Source of the DNA: Deltaproteobacteria bacterium
GTDB lineage: Bacteria > Desulfobacterota > Syntrophia > Syntrophales > Smithellaceae
Direction: 5' to 3'
DNA length: 10,031 nucleotides
NCBI GenBank assembly: GCA_009668925.1
Contig: SBEK01000145.1
Coordinates: 1 to 10,031 of the forward strand
The position numbers were made by a program, and so were the translations under genes. This document shows, one piece after another, positions 1 to 6,185 of the stretch (positions are counted from its first letter, which is position 1; each line of letters begins with the position of its first letter). The notes beneath the pieces are model-generated. The model saw only the letters and a program-made list of their open reading frames with translations. It had not been told where the DNA came from and made no database searches.

Positions 1-138
1 GTTGAAAAAGGCTCATCTGCGGCGTTACGCTTCGGCTCTCGCTGCTCACGTACCTAAAAGTACGCTCCGCTGCTCGACCCTCGCGATGCCTTGCAGCTAA
101 ACCTTTTTGAACAGCCTACAAAACAGGGGCTTTTCAAC
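1..138. repeat. Nested palindromic intergenic repeat (MITE- or REP-like)
   Basis: GTTGAAAA at 1-8 is matched by a perfect inverted copy TTTTCAAC at 131-138. A second inner inverted copy, CCTTTTTGAAC, lies at 102-112 and pairs with 1-11 with one mismatch. The centre is a hairpin: CGTAC at 49-53, a six-base loop, GTACG at 60-64. It is flanked by two directly repeated CGCTGCTC blocks. There is no open reading frame. This architecture (short terminal inverted repeats, GC-rich arms, small central palindrome) is typical of non-autonomous dispersed repeats in deltaproteobacterial genomes. Membership of a named family is inference. The element may continue left of the window. Confidence 0.6.
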
Positions 139-150
139 ACCATGCTGGTG
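138..150. repeat. Small perfect hairpin CACCA/TGGTG
   Basis: CACCA (138-142) and TGGTG (146-150) form a perfect five-base stem around TGC, directly adjoining the edge of the 1-138 repeat. No T-tract follows, so it is not a classical terminator. Function unknown. Confidence 0.4.
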
Positions 151-153
151 TCC

Positions 154-269
154 AAGGGGGACGCCCTTAAGTTATTAAGTTGTCAGTCACTGATCGATAT
201 TTATCACCCTTTCCGTGTAGTGACCTGAAAAAAAAATGGGGAACACTTTGAATTTATTAATTTTATCGA
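154..269 (+). repeat. Two diverged direct copies of a ~34-base motif
   Basis: Copy one (154-186) and copy two (234-269) share the order GGGGA-C-C, a TTATTAA block and a T-rich end. Copy one has GGGGGACGCCC and copy two TGGGGAACAC at the matching position. The copies start about 80 bases apart. Between them, 183-191 and 219-228 can form an imperfect stem (TCAGTCACT with AGTGACCTGA, one bulge) around a 27-base loop. Similar GGGGACG-plus-AT motifs are often seen next to transposase remnants, but no transposase reading frame is present here, so that link is inference. Confidence 0.4.
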
Positions 270-434
270 ACATACAAGGCGATCACATTCTGATCGGTTA
301 GTCAAAAAGACGCGGCGATTGAATCGGGGAATGACTTAAGCGAATATGACCGAGATGTTACGGCGCTTGACGAACCACGGCGAAAAAAAATAATACTTCT
401 TCATTGCCTCCGCCTTACTGGCTTGCGTGATCAC
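270..434. other. Non-coding stretch downstream of the hydrolase gene
   Basis: With the repeats at 1-269 this completes a 434-base gene-free block. An eight-A run at 384-391 reads as a T-run on the minus strand, about 45 bases past the hydrolase stop codon. I could not pair a convincing stem directly before it, so I do not call a terminator. No other gene or RNA is recognisable. Confidence 0.5.
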
Positions 435-1523
435 CTAACGCGGGCCGCTGATGCCGAACCAATCCAGAATCATGGCGTTGGCTTCCCGCGGGTAGGCGTG
501 CGAGAGATCTTCGATCATTTTAAGTTTGATGTCCGCTCCCGCTTGCTGGAGATACCGGCAGGACTGAACCGTTCTCTTGGCGGGGAAAATCCAATCCTGA
601 GCGCCGTGCACCCATAGAATGCGTTTTGATTTGGCCCGTTCCGGATCGAACGGCGGCAGAGCGGAAGACACCGGGGCAATAGCAGGATAAGCTGAGCCCC
701 CGGATAATCCCAGCGCCAGGGCAAACGTCCCGCCGTCGGACATCCCGGTGAGAAAAATGCGGGAATGGTCGATATGGACCATCGAATAGATTTTTTCCAA
801 ATGACGGTTCAAGACTTCTCCGTCGACATCGACGTTGCCAATCGACCAGGTCATGCCCTGCGACGTCGGAGCAAAAACAACAAAGCCGCGGCTCCTCGCC
901 TCGCGAAGCCACGTCCAGATAAAATCCCGCCCATGGCTGTAGCCGCCGTGCAGAGCGACCACCAGCGGCCGGGCACGATCCGGCGTACAGTCCTCCGGAA
1001 TATAGAGCGAATAGCCGCCCCGTTCATGCGGATGCCCGGACGAACCCACATGGATAATGCCGGTTTCACCCGCAGGCGTCCTGTCCGGGGAAGGCGACGG
1101 CGCAACCGCGCCCGGCTCCAGGAAATACCGGTCTATTTCCGGAAACACGCCGCACAAGGGATAGAGCGCTTCGAGCGCGCGGCAATGTTTGCGGGCTGCC
1201 CGCAGCGCCGCAATGTAAGCCGCCTGAAGATCTTCTTCATCCGCAAAATTCCGGATAGCGTGGTGCAGGAAATCGCAGGCGCGCAAAAGTCCGGCTCGCA
1301 CATCCTGGTCATCACCGTCTGATCCGTCATCGCGAAGAGAGCGCCGCGCCTCACGGAGCGGATCCAGATGAACAAGCAGGTGCTTTCTGATTTCGGCAAG
1401 CGCGATTGGATTCAGCCTGCGCATTACCGCATCAAATTCCTGCGACGCGCGGATGAGTGCGGTCGAAACTTGTTCCAACGTCATCTTTTTTAACCTCGCC
1501 TCCATCAATGCCGGTCGATACAT
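435..1523 (-). CDS. Alpha/beta hydrolase (PHB depolymerase/feruloyl esterase-like) with helical N-terminal extension
   Basis: A 362-residue predicted serine hydrolase acting on ester substrates; the true substrate is unknown. The catalytic fold occupies about residues 165-358. An oxyanion-hole HGG lies at 192-194, the nucleophile elbow GMSDG at 260-264 (Ser262), the acid is probably Asp310 (HGAQD) and the base His342 (LSHAYP). These match the polyhydroxybutyrate depolymerase/esterase type of the superfamily. Residues 1-135 are charged and helix-rich and look like no domain I recognise; a Pro/Ser-rich linker (138-150) joins the two parts. There is no signal peptide, so it is probably cytoplasmic. 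The start is uncertain: GGAGGCGAGG at 1494-1503 sits nine bases before an ATG at 1484 and favours a 349-residue protein, while the upstream ATG at 1523 has only a weak AAGAGA. It stands alone; the next upstream gene ends 541 bases away. Confidence 0.85.
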   Translation of the reverse strand: MYRPALMEARLKKMTLEQVSTALIRASQEFDAVMRRLNPIALAEIRKHLLVHLDPLREARRSLRDDGSDGDDQDVRAGLLRACDFLHHAIRNFADEEDLQAAYIAALRAARKHCRALEALYPLCGVFPEIDRYFLEPGAVAPSPSPDRTPAGETGIIHVGSSGHPHERGGYSLYIPEDCTPDRARPLVVALHGGYSHGRDFIWTWLREARSRGFVVFAPTSQGMTWSIGNVDVDGEVLNRHLEKIYSMVHIDHSRIFLTGMSDGGTFALALGLSGGSAYPAIAPVSSALPPFDPERAKSKRILWVHGAQDWIFPAKRTVQSCRYLQQAGADIKLKMIEDLSHAYPREANAMILDWFGISGPR

Positions 1524-2001
1524 TTCATCTCTTTTTTACATGCTTCGTCCCAAAATAGACATGAAAATTTTTGCCCTCTTCCTGTCGCGGGAACTGCGCA
1601 CAATGGATTAAAATTTCACAGAACCATCTGTCGGACCGACATCCGGCTTGTCTTCATGATTCACTTTCCGATTTCAAACATGTCGGGCTGATTTTTTCAT
1701 TTTCACCCGTTTTCCCGGCATGTCTCTTTCCGCTGCTGAATATGCGGACCACCTAAGACCCTAATTTTCACATCCGGACGGAAAACGCAGGCATCGAATC
1801 AGTGAATATGATTGGAGCAATGGGTCCCCGAAGCCCGCATTCACGGCCATGCTCTATTGCCGAAACGCGAACCATACCGAAACCCGCTCAAATCAAAGGA
1901 ACTGTTTTGCTGAAGTGCAATTATGAAGGATAGCCGCGGCTTGCCTGATCCGCAAAACGGATGGCGCAGGCGGTTCAAGGCGGAAATCCAGGAAGGACGT
2001 C
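1524..2001. other. Gene-free stretch upstream of the hydrolase
   Basis: No reading frame here has a credible ribosome site or recognisable product. The one visible landmark is a perfect palindrome TGTCGGACCGACA at 1629-1641 (six-base arms, one-base centre), about 105 bases upstream of the hydrolase start. It could be an operator, but this is inference from symmetry alone. I found no convincing -35/-10 pair for the hydrolase. Confidence 0.45.
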
Positions 2002-2048
2002 AGACGAAGGGCCCAACAGGGTCGGGCTTTCTGCCGGACCCTTCGTCT
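2002..2048 (-). terminator. Strong hairpin after the binding-protein gene, possible terminator
   Basis: AGACGAAGGG (2002-2011) and CCCTTCGTCT (2039-2048) form a perfect ten-base stem beginning 17 bases past the stop codon of the minus-strand binding-protein gene. An inner alternative stem pairs AGGGTCGGGC (2018-2027) with GCCGGACCCT (2033-2042) with one mismatch. The two stems compete for 2039-2042. No T-run follows on either strand, so intrinsic termination is plausible but not classical; it may instead stabilise the mRNA 3' end. Confidence 0.55.
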
Positions 2049-2064
2049 TGTTCATGTTGAGGGT

Positions 2065-3570
2065 TTAATCACCCCATTCGTTTTTCCCTTTGCAGCGATC
2101 CAACTTCTGGTCCATCGGGGGAAGGATCTTGCCGGCCGGAATGAGCCAGGCGGGACCCACCGACGATGTGCCCTGGAACCAGTAATAAGGGGGAATAATC
2201 ATGGATATCTTCTGCTCCGCCGGCGCCACGTACTCGCCGACTCTCAGGGGCTGGATGGTCTTGTGGTCGCAGGCCCGCATTTTCACAATTTTGCCGTTGG
2301 GGTATTGATAGACATCATTCTCCCAGACTTTGATGATTTTCTCAGGGTCTAAACTCTTTGCCCGCTCGATGACGCTGAAAAGCCAGTAGCCGGTATGCCC
2401 GTATAAACCGATCCCGCCGGTCCCATGTTCATACAGCCTGGTATTGAAAGGCGCCGGCCAGCCTTTCTTCCAGCCGTCGTTCCATGTTTTGTAAAATTTT
2501 ATATAGTCGGGGTGATCCTTGAAGGAATTGGGCATATCATAGACATCGATGTTCATCAGGCCTTTTGTTCCTTCCACGCCCACTTCATGCAGAAAATTGG
2601 GCTCGTTCATGAAGAGATTGGCAAAGGGAATCTTTATGCCCATCTGACGGGCCTGCTTCAAAAGATTGGCGGCGTCCGGAATCCAGTCGCCTGTGTAGAT
2701 GACCTCAGCGCCGGAGGCCTTGATCTTTTCCAGATAGGGAGCAAAGTCCGTGAGGAAGAGCTTGTGGTAATCTTCGCCGACAATCACGGCCTCCGGAAAA
2801 TATTCCTTGAGCCCCGCTTTGAATGAATCCGCCAACCCGTGGCCAAATGAATAATCCTGGCACAGGATGTAGAATTTCTTTTCCTTCTTCCGGATCTGAC
2901 CGTAGAAATAGGCCATGCCCCGTCCGATCTGATCGGTTGTGGGCGAGGGCATGAAAGAATAACGCCCGAAATTCGTGGCATCCTGGAGTTCATCGGCCAG
3001 AGAGCCTTCATTCATGGAGATGACCTTGTATTTGTTGCCCACCTCGTTGATGATCTTCTGCAGATTGCTGCCGGAGGTGCCCACCAGAAAATGAACTTTC
3101 TCCTGGAGAACCATCCGTTCGCAGATTTTTTTGGTCTGGTCGGGCTTGGACATATGATCGGCCTGGAAAATTTCGATCATTCTTTTTTTACCGTCCACCC
3201 AGATCCCGCCACGCTTGTTGATGTCATGGGCGGCAAACTGAAGCGGCATCATGTGGATGGGTCCATTCGCCCCGCCCGGCCCGGAGAAAGTATTCACATA
3301 GGCAATCTTGATGGTTTCGCCCTTAACGGTGCCCGCCATTGCCGATTTTGTGGGATCGAAGTCGGACATGTCCCCCATCTTGTTGACATCAAACCTGGCC
3401 TTCGGCGGACCTATTTTGTCATCCACCACTGCGGCTTTTTCGACTTTATCTGCTTTATCCATTTTTTTTACTTTTGCCGCCGGGGCTGAGGAAGGACTTA
3501 AGACCAGCAAGGTTAAAAGGAACATACAACACATGAGAACCGTAGTTCTTTTCCCGATCATTGTTTTCAT
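2065..3570 (-). CDS. ABC transporter substrate-binding protein, HAAT (Leu/Ile/Val or amide) type
   Basis: A 501-residue periplasmic binding protein (Peripla_BP_6-like). A Sec signal peptide is clear: basic start, hydrophobic 11-25, likely cleavage after Ala31 or Ala32. A Lys/Asp-rich segment, about 33-80, precedes the binding fold, which opens with ETIKIAYVNTFSGPGG (85-100) and continues with the family's features: an NKRGGI-type segment after the first helix and an ILCQDYSFG-type segment opening the second half. It is longer than the usual ~370-400 residues because of the charged linker and an aromatic-rich C-terminus. The start is supported by GGGAG eight bases upstream of ATG 3570. No permease or ATPase gene adjoins, so it must use transporter parts encoded elsewhere or act as a lone sensor. 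Ligand unknown; amino acids, amides and aromatic acids are all possible for this family. Confidence 0.9.
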   Translation of the reverse strand: MKTMIGKRTTVLMCCMFLLTLLVLSPSSAPAAKVKKMDKADKVEKAAVVDDKIGPPKARFDVNKMGDMSDFDPTKSAMAGTVKGETIKIAYVNTFSGPGGANGPIHMMPLQFAAHDINKRGGIWVDGKKRMIEIFQADHMSKPDQTKKICERMVLQEKVHFLVGTSGSNLQKIINEVGNKYKVISMNEGSLADELQDATNFGRYSFMPSPTTDQIGRGMAYFYGQIRKKEKKFYILCQDYSFGHGLADSFKAGLKEYFPEAVIVGEDYHKLFLTDFAPYLEKIKASGAEVIYTGDWIPDAANLLKQARQMGIKIPFANLFMNEPNFLHEVGVEGTKGLMNIDVYDMPNSFKDHPDYIKFYKTWNDGWKKGWPAPFNTRLYEHGTGGIGLYGHTGYWLFSVIERAKSLDPEKIIKVWENDVYQYPNGKIVKMRACDHKTIQPLRVGEYVAPAEQKISMIIPPYYWFQGTSSVGPAWLIPAGKILPPMDQKLDRCKGKNEWGD

Positions 3571-3610
3571 TGTTCATCTCCCTTCATTTGATTATATCTG
3601 AATTTAGGAT

Positions 3611-3639
3611 ATCGCAAAATGCAACTGAAACAATGTCAA
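3611..3639 (-). promoter_or_regulatory. Putative sigma70 promoter for the binding-protein gene
   Basis: On the minus strand TTGACA (3634-3639) is followed after 17 bases by TGCGAT (3611-3616). The -35 is perfect; the -10 matches only three of six consensus positions. It would give a leader of about 35 bases before ATG 3570. Confidence 0.45.
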
Positions 3640-3657
3640 CTGTGTGAATAAAGTGGG

Positions 3658-3667
3658 TTATCGATAA
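3658..3667. promoter_or_regulatory. Palindrome TTATCGATAA, possible operator
   Basis: A perfect ten-base palindrome, extended imperfectly to GGTTATCGATAAACC, lies 18 bases upstream of the putative -35 of the binding-protein gene. Position and symmetry suit a regulator site. The regulator is unknown. Confidence 0.35.
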
Positions 3668-3761
3668 ACCACCTCCTCCTGATATTCCCACACAAAACGA
3701 AGGTCTGAAATATTTTGTTTGCTGCTTGAACGATCAAAACATAAAATATCCATCCATTTTT

Positions 3762-3791
3762 ACAGTAACATAGTGTTTGCTCAAATGTCAA
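3762..3791 (-). promoter_or_regulatory. Possible second, distal promoter for the binding-protein gene
   Basis: A perfect TTGACA on the minus strand (3786-3791) is followed after 18 bases by TACTGT (3762-3767), a weak -10. If used it would give a leader of about 185 bases that includes the palindrome at 3658-3667 and an isolated Shine-Dalgarno-like AGGAGGAGGTGG at 3669-3680. Confidence 0.3.
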
Positions 3792-4063
3792 ATAAGCGCG
3801 CGGCCCGAAGGGCGCGTCCGCCGCGTCATGACGGCGGGCACAAGGCGGGATGCATTTCAAGGGTTTTATTTTTTCCGGCGCGGCTACTTGGGAAAATTTC
3901 TGTTTGGGGGGCATTCTCTTTTCCGCGCTGCCGCTTATGAAGAGGATCACGCCCATCCGCGGTTTCTTCATGACCGGGGCGGACGCCGTCGCCATCAAAA
4001 GATCCCGACAACCCCTTGACCCCGTTTTCTCCTTTGTGCTAAAGCCCAGACAAAATTTTTTTT
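3792..4063. other. GC-rich non-coding block upstream of the methyltransferase
   Basis: This completes the 506-base gap between the divergent binding-protein and methyltransferase genes. An AT-rich part (3571-3791) changes abruptly to a GC-rich part. Bases 3797-3816 can form a GC hairpin with a GAA loop and one bulge. Reading frames that cross here on both strands lack ribosome sites and recognisable sequence. A weak TTGACC at 4016-4021 is the only -35-like box before the methyltransferase, with no good -10. Confidence 0.4.
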
Positions 4064-4067
4064 GGAG
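4064..4067 (+). promoter_or_regulatory. Ribosome-binding site fixing the methyltransferase start
   Basis: GGAG ends nine bases before ATG 4077. An in-frame TTG at 4062 would overlap this site and has nothing comparable upstream, so ATG 4077 is preferred. Confidence 0.7.
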
Positions 4068-4076
4068 ACTTCTTCG

Positions 4077-4808
4077 ATGTTCTGTCTGCCGCCCCCTCCC
4101 GATGTTCCCTACGGCGATCCCGGACCTTCCCTGGGGATCAGGCTCCTGACCCGTCTGCGTGATTCCCGGCGGGTCTGGGACATGATGGGTTTCCTTTATA
4201 ACCGGGGCATCAACGGCATTCTCACGCCGCTTACTCATTTCATTGCCGGCGAGATCAAAACATCAGGCCGGGCGCTCATTCTCGACATCGGGGCGGGCCG
4301 GGGGTATCTGTCGCTGGTCGTCGCGGCGAAAAATCCGGAGGCCCACGTCATCGGCATCGACTACTCCATCAATCAGGTCCGCGAAGCCCAGCGGTATGGT
4401 GCGCAAAGAAAGGTTGTCAACTGTTCGTTTACACGGTGCGACGCCATGGACATCCCGTTTCAAAATGAAAATTTTGATGCGGCCGTAAGCGTTGGATCGA
4501 TTAAGCACTGGCCGGATGCAAGGCGGGGGCTTCTCGAAATCCATCGTGTGCTCAAACCGGGCAGCTGTCTGATGATCGCGGAAACCGACCGGGAAGCAAC
4601 AGATGACGCTCTTAAGGATTTTGTGAAACGCTTCCGGCTGCGCTTCGTTCCAGACCGGCTCCATTTTTGGGGGCTGCGCCACGTGATTTTCGGACAAAGT
4701 TTTTCGAAAGAAGAGCTTGCCGGAGAAGTGGTTGCCGCCGGGTTTCGCGACGTCCAGTGCCTCAGGGTCCCGGCCTGCCCCTACGTCATCGTCAAGGCCC
4801 GGAAATAG
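4077..4808 (+). CDS. Class I SAM-dependent methyltransferase
   Basis: A 243-residue cytoplasmic methyltransferase of the UbiE/Methyltransf_11 type. The S-adenosylmethionine site is clear: motif I ILDIGAGRG at about 68-76, the acidic end of strand beta-2 in VIGIDYS (about 91-97), then CDAMDIPF (121-128), NFDAAVSVGSIKHW as the post-II strand (132-145) and the post-III loop HRVLKPGSCLMIAE (156-169). The N-terminal ~60 residues and the segment 183-212 (rich in Arg, Phe, Trp, His) probably form the acceptor cap. The acceptor cannot be read from sequence; small molecules, quinones or lipids are typical. It converges on the PLP enzyme gene with only 14 bases between stop codons. GGAAA/TTTCC at 4808-4821 makes a minimal hairpin there, too weak to call a terminator. 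Confidence 0.88.
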   Translation: MFCLPPPPDVPYGDPGPSLGIRLLTRLRDSRRVWDMMGFLYNRGINGILTPLTHFIAGEIKTSGRALILDIGAGRGYLSLVVAAKNPEAHVIGIDYSINQVREAQRYGAQRKVVNCSFTRCDAMDIPFQNENFDAAVSVGSIKHWPDARRGLLEIHRVLKPGSCLMIAETDREATDDALKDFVKRFRLRFVPDRLHFWGLRHVIFGQSFSKEELAGEVVAAGFRDVQCLRVPACPYVIVKARK

Positions 4809-4822
4809 GAAATCAATTTCCG

Positions 4823-6010
4823 CTAAACGCCAGCAAATCCGCGTTCCAGATCGGCGATGATGTCGCCTGCATCCTCAATACCCACCGCGAGGCGGAAGAG
4901 ATTGTCCACAATGCCGAGTTCATAGCGCTGTTCCCGGGTGTACCGGTAGTAGGTCACCGTGGCGGGATGCGTGATCAGGGTCTCCACGCCGCCCAGGCTC
5001 GGGGCGATATAAATCATCTCGAGTGAATCCATAAAGCGCTTGGCCGCGTCCAGATCCCCTTTGACGGTAAAAGTCACGACGCCGCCGCCGCCTTTCATCT
5101 GATCTTTGGCGATTGGATAATGGGCGTGGCTCGGAAGAAAGGGATAATAGGCTTTTTCAACTTTCGGATGCGCCTCCAGGTACTGGGCGATCGCGAGCGC
5201 GGTTTCATTTTGCGCTTTCATGCGCAGCGGAAACGTTTTGAGGCCGCGCAGGAGCAGATAGCAGCAGTGCGGATCGATCACTCCGCCCATGGATTTGTGC
5301 AGTTCGCGGACTTTGCTCACCAGTTCTTTTCTCCCCAGGAGCACGCCGGCCAGAATGTCGTTGTGGCCGGCCAGATATTTGGTGGCGCTGTGGATCACCA
5401 GGTCGATGCCGTAGTCGAGCGGCCGCTGGTTGAACGGCGTGGCGAAGGTGGAATCGATAATGGTAATGACCTTGTGCTTGTCGCCGATTTGCTTGAATTT
5501 GACCATATCAAACACATTGAGGTACGGGTTCGTCGGCGACTCTGAAAAAATGAAGCGTGTATTTTTCTTAATGGCGGCGTCCATCACTTCGTAGTCGCCG
5601 AAAGGAACGATCGTACATTCGATGCCGAATCGCTTGAGATAAGACCTGCAGAATTCCAGCGTTTTCCCGTAGCAGTCGTCGGTAATGACGATATGGTCGC
5701 CGGATTGCACGAGCGCCAGGATGGTGGTGGTAATGGCCATCATGCCGGACGAAAACATCAGCGCTTCTTCGGCCCCATCGAGCTCCGCCAGACGTCTTTC
5801 GGCGACTTTTTCCGTCGGATTCCCGTATCTCCCGTATTCATAGCGCTTTTTGTCATTCTTGGTGTAGGCTTCAATTTCCTTGCTGTCCTTGAAGGAATAG
5901 GTCGACGACTGGACAATCGGTGTGGTGATGGAATCGGCATAGCGCGCCCGGTCTTCCCCCGCATGGATGGACTTCGTAAAAATGGATTTGGGTTTATCTT
6001 CTACCGTCAT
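4823..6010 (-). CDS. Cystathionine gamma-synthase-type PLP enzyme (Cys/Met metabolism family)
   Basis: A 395-residue PLP enzyme of the trans-sulfuration family (fold type I). Visible active-site elements: YGRYGNPT at 59-66 (phosphate-binding Tyr59 and Arg61 from the partner subunit), SSGM at 87-90, PLP-stacking Tyr114, Asp186 pairing with the pyridine nitrogen, the Schiff-base lysine Lys211 in SATKYLAGH, and C-terminal SLGGVETL (338-345) with the carboxylate-binding Arg373. Residue 116 is Lys in DCYGKT, where methionine gamma-lyases have Cys, so that activity is unlikely; the DCY-KT pattern recalls plant-type cystathionine gamma-synthase. The likely role is joining an activated homoserine to cysteine; cystathionine lyase or homoserine sulfhydrylase remain possible. 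Start: AAAGGAAAGGA lies just before ATG 6010, and the more upstream ATG at 6097 falls inside the -35 box. No other sulfur-metabolism gene adjoins. Confidence 0.9.
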   Translation of the reverse strand: MTVEDKPKSIFTKSIHAGEDRARYADSITTPIVQSSTYSFKDSKEIEAYTKNDKKRYEYGRYGNPTEKVAERRLAELDGAEEALMFSSGMMAITTTILALVQSGDHIVITDDCYGKTLEFCRSYLKRFGIECTIVPFGDYEVMDAAIKKNTRFIFSESPTNPYLNVFDMVKFKQIGDKHKVITIIDSTFATPFNQRPLDYGIDLVIHSATKYLAGHNDILAGVLLGRKELVSKVRELHKSMGGVIDPHCCYLLLRGLKTFPLRMKAQNETALAIAQYLEAHPKVEKAYYPFLPSHAHYPIAKDQMKGGGGVVTFTVKGDLDAAKRFMDSLEMIYIAPSLGGVETLITHPATVTYYRYTREQRYELGIVDNLFRLAVGIEDAGDIIADLERGFAGV

Positions 6011-6014
6011 GGGA

Positions 6015-6025
6015 TCCTTTCCTTT
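6015..6025 (-). promoter_or_regulatory. Ribosome-binding site fixing the PLP-enzyme start
   Basis: On the minus strand AAAGGAAAGGA ends four bases before ATG 6010; the more distant AAAGG ends ten bases away. It selects this ATG over in-frame ATGs further upstream. Confidence 0.7.
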
Positions 6026-6026
6026 A

Positions 6027-6055
6027 AGCAAATGATTTTGCTTTTGAATCATGCT
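6027..6055 (-). promoter_or_regulatory. Leader hairpin before the PLP-enzyme gene
   Basis: In the minus-strand leader AGCATGATT (6047-6055) can pair with AATCATTTGCT (6027-6037) with a two-base bulge and a nine-base loop. It ends directly before the ribosome site. The leader, about 52 bases, is too short for a known SAM riboswitch. Confidence 0.35.
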
Positions 6056-6068
6056 TTCGATGGGGGGC

Positions 6069-6097
6069 AGTATAAGAAGAAGGCGCCTCCATGTCAA
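6069..6097 (-). promoter_or_regulatory. Sigma70 promoter of the PLP-enzyme gene
   Basis: On the minus strand a perfect TTGACA (6092-6097), a 17-base spacer and TATACT (6069-6074, five of six) form a textbook promoter. Transcription would begin near 6062, giving a leader of about 52 bases. It also shows the ATG at 6097 cannot be the translation start. Confidence 0.8.
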
Positions 6098-6128
6098 TGG
6101 ACAATTTCAGCGAAGCGCCTTCCGGCTA

Positions 6129-6157
6129 TTGACTTTTTCCAATTAAATCTCTAAATT
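6129..6157 (+). promoter_or_regulatory. Sigma70 promoter of the FmdB-family gene
   Basis: TTGACT (6129-6134), 17 bases, TAAATT (6152-6157). The start would be near 6164, about 20 bases before the ATG. It is back to back with the PLP-enzyme promoter, with 31 bases between the two -35 boxes. Confidence 0.6.
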
Positions 6158-6172
6158 GCAGCAAATACATCT

Positions 6173-6177
6173 AAGGA
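6173..6177 (+). promoter_or_regulatory. Ribosome-binding site fixing the FmdB-family start
   Basis: AAGGA ends eight bases before ATG 6186. The alternative in-frame ATG or near-ATG upstream at 6156 overlaps the -10 box and is rejected. Confidence 0.7.
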
Positions 6178-6185
6178 ATAAAGCT

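Noticed and set aside
142..228. 28-codon reading frame starting ATGCTGGTGTCC
   Set aside because: No ribosome site, lies across repeat material and has no recognisable sequence.
384..391. A-run (T-run on the minus strand) as a terminator for the hydrolase
   Set aside because: No convincing stem immediately precedes it on the minus strand.
765..1322. 185-codon plus-strand reading frame inside the hydrolase
   Set aside because: Shadow of the real gene: Arg-rich, no ribosome site, while the opposite strand shows a full catalytic triad.
4016..4044. TTGACC-based promoter for the methyltransferase
   Set aside because: The matching -10 region is too poor to call.
3850..4149. 99-codon plus-strand reading frame before the methyltransferase
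   Set aside because: Overlaps the methyltransferase start in another frame, lacks a well-spaced ribosome site and resembles nothing known.
3636..4238. 200-codon minus-strand reading frame across the gap and methyltransferase start
   Set aside because: Low-complexity, basic and Pro-rich, no domain; it overlaps two genes' control regions and a well-supported gene.
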